From Lutibacter agarilyticus (GTDB lineage: Bacteria; Bacteroidota; Bacteroidia; Flavobacteriales; Flavobacteriaceae): 64,000 bases of DNA. The stretch is from assembly GCF_900188235.1 (NCBI RefSeq), contig NZ_FZNT01000008.1:1-64000 (forward strand), read 5' to 3'. Position numbers and translations under genes: made by a program. The first letter of the stretch is position 1; each line of letters begins with the position of its first letter. Under the pieces are notes generated by a model, which was not told the origin of the DNA, did no database searches, and saw only the letters and a program-made list of their open reading frames with translations. Shown piece after piece: positions 63,235 through 64,000 of the stretch.

Positions 63235-64000
63235 TTAAGATTTTTTCAAATCTTCATCTATTGTTTTCAACAAGGCAATTTTTAATTTATCAAGGAATTT
63301 TGTGGGATCTTTTTTTCTGTTTTTAATTTGACTGAAGGTATTGTAAATATTCCCTACATCAACATCGAAATTATTTTTACAAAATTCAACAATTTTAGAC
63401 ATTTCTACATTTCCATTATTTATAGCCTTTGCTTTTATTAAAGGTAGTATCCACTCTATCAAATCGGTGTTTGAAGCCGTCCATTTTAAGCCTGTATCTT
63501 GCTGTGCCCGAACTTCCTTAATTGGTGGTTTTGAATTCTTTTTTTTAAAAGATTCTAATTGTTTTTCGTAAAACTTAATAAGCAAATCGTACGCAACTAC
63601 TTTTGAAGCAAGATGATCTCTCAAGGTGCTAAATTCAGGGTCTTCAAAAATGGTCGTATTGTCGATAAATAGTTCTAATTGCTCTTCACCTCTTAGGAAA
63701 TAAGTTTTATCATTTTTTGATTCCTCAAGCTTATAATAATTTATAAAATCTATATGCCTACAATGTTCTTTTGAAATTTCACTCAATTTTAGATTCACAA
63801 ATTTACGCTGTTCCGATTTGCTTCCCTTTGGTTTTTCGTGTAAATAACCATTCAAATTAAGGTAAAATATTAACCTTCCTTTGACATAGGGTTTTTGATG
63901 TTTAAAAAAATATATTTCCTTTTTTGGAGAATCAAAACTGTTCAATAGGACTTCACGTCTAAGTTCATTTAAACAGTTTTTAGTTCTATTTATCTTTTTT
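63235..64000 (-). CDS. RteC-like regulatory protein (5' end outside window)
   Basis: The minus-strand frame stays open to the window edge, adding at least 18 residues (ending NCLNELRREVL) before the TTG at 63943-63945, so the start lies beyond the window. The visible 254 or so residues include GRLIFYLNLNGYLHEKPKG, the RHIDFINYYKLEESKNDKTYFLRG block, and a C-terminal WTASNTDLIEWILPLIKAKAINNGNVEMSKIVEFCKNNFDVDVGNIYNTFSQIKNRKKDPTKFL domain, matching the RteC family. RteC promotes excision of CTnDOT-type elements. Here it marks the DNA as a conjugative or mobilizable element. Confidence 0.83.
   Translation of the reverse strand, partial: KKINRTKNCLNELRREVLLNSFDSPKKEIYFFKHQKPYVKGRLIFYLNLNGYLHEKPKGSKSEQRKFVNLKLSEISKEHCRHIDFINYYKLEESKNDKTYFLRGEEQLELFIDNTTIFEDPEFSTLRDHLASKVVAYDLLIKFYEKQLESFKKKNSKPPIKEVRAQQDTGLKWTASNTDLIEWILPLIKAKAINNGNVEMSKIVEFCKNNFDVDVGNIYNTFSQIKNRKKDPTKFLDKLKIALLKTIDEDLKKS

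Noticed and set aside
1-64000. CRISPR arrays, tRNA or rRNA genes, and att core repeats bounding the element
   Set aside because: No regularly spaced repeats, cloverleaf or rRNA-like segments were seen. The element ends appear to lie outside the window.

Overview
The window is AT-rich DNA from a marine-type member of the Bacteroidota, most likely a Flavobacteriaceae. The evidence is two SusC/SusD pairs, a hybrid two-component system, type IX secretion C-terminal sorting domains, TAnnTTTG promoter boxes and RteC/AbiE/IS110 genes typical of the phylum. No tRNA, rRNA or CRISPR array was seen.

Layout. (1) 1-4019: accessory genes of the kind found in Bacteroidota integrative/conjugative elements: a DUF5675 tail, two tiny membrane proteins, a DNA-methylase-like protein, an AbiEi/AbiEii toxin-antitoxin pair with two operator palindromes, a SLOG-family DUF2493 protein and a DUF6943 protein. 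(2) 4020-7231: gene-poor and repeat-rich, with an inverted-repeat element and an intact IS110-family transposase. (3) 7232-60738: one large polysaccharide utilization locus (PUL). Every structural gene is on the minus strand and the sensor/regulator lies at the far right on the plus strand. (4) 60905-64000: a second mobile-element block with a DnaC-like loader, a DnaD-like replication protein, a helix-turn-helix protein and an RteC-like protein that runs off the window.

How the PUL should work. Two SusC/D pairs and two surface lipoproteins bind and import oligosaccharides. Two proteins with type IX sorting tails (the tandem beta-helix proteins) and a small third one are exported to the surface. 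The periplasmic set includes two GH106 alpha-L-rhamnosidases, a GH2 with the glucuronidase N-x-K signature, a GH88 unsaturated uronyl hydrolase, a PL6-type lyase, GH43 enzymes and two S1 sulfatases. Two Tat-exported Gfo/Idh oxidoreductases sit directly next to a double DUF1080 protein, which suggests an oxidative 3-keto route of glycoside cleavage. Together these fit a sulfated polysaccharide containing rhamnose, uronic acid and xylose (ulvan-like), although I recognise none of the classical ulvan lyase families.

Regulation. Three minus-strand promoters (upstream of the susC operon, the PL6 gene and the small type IX protein) share a 23-bp motif beginning GCACTATTGT. In each it lies exactly 24 bp upstream of a TAnnTTTG box, which makes it the best candidate binding site of the hybrid two-component regulator. 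A GntR/LacI-type regulator sits inside the locus. Beside it is a decayed remnant of a third Gfo/Idh gene.

The most notable features are: a whole PUL lodged between two blocks of mobile-element genes; the fixed promoter architecture; a 1511-bp almost perfect duplication inside two otherwise diverged secreted beta-helix proteins; and a family of four beta-helix proteins sharing an N-terminal signature that I cannot assign to a known lyase family.
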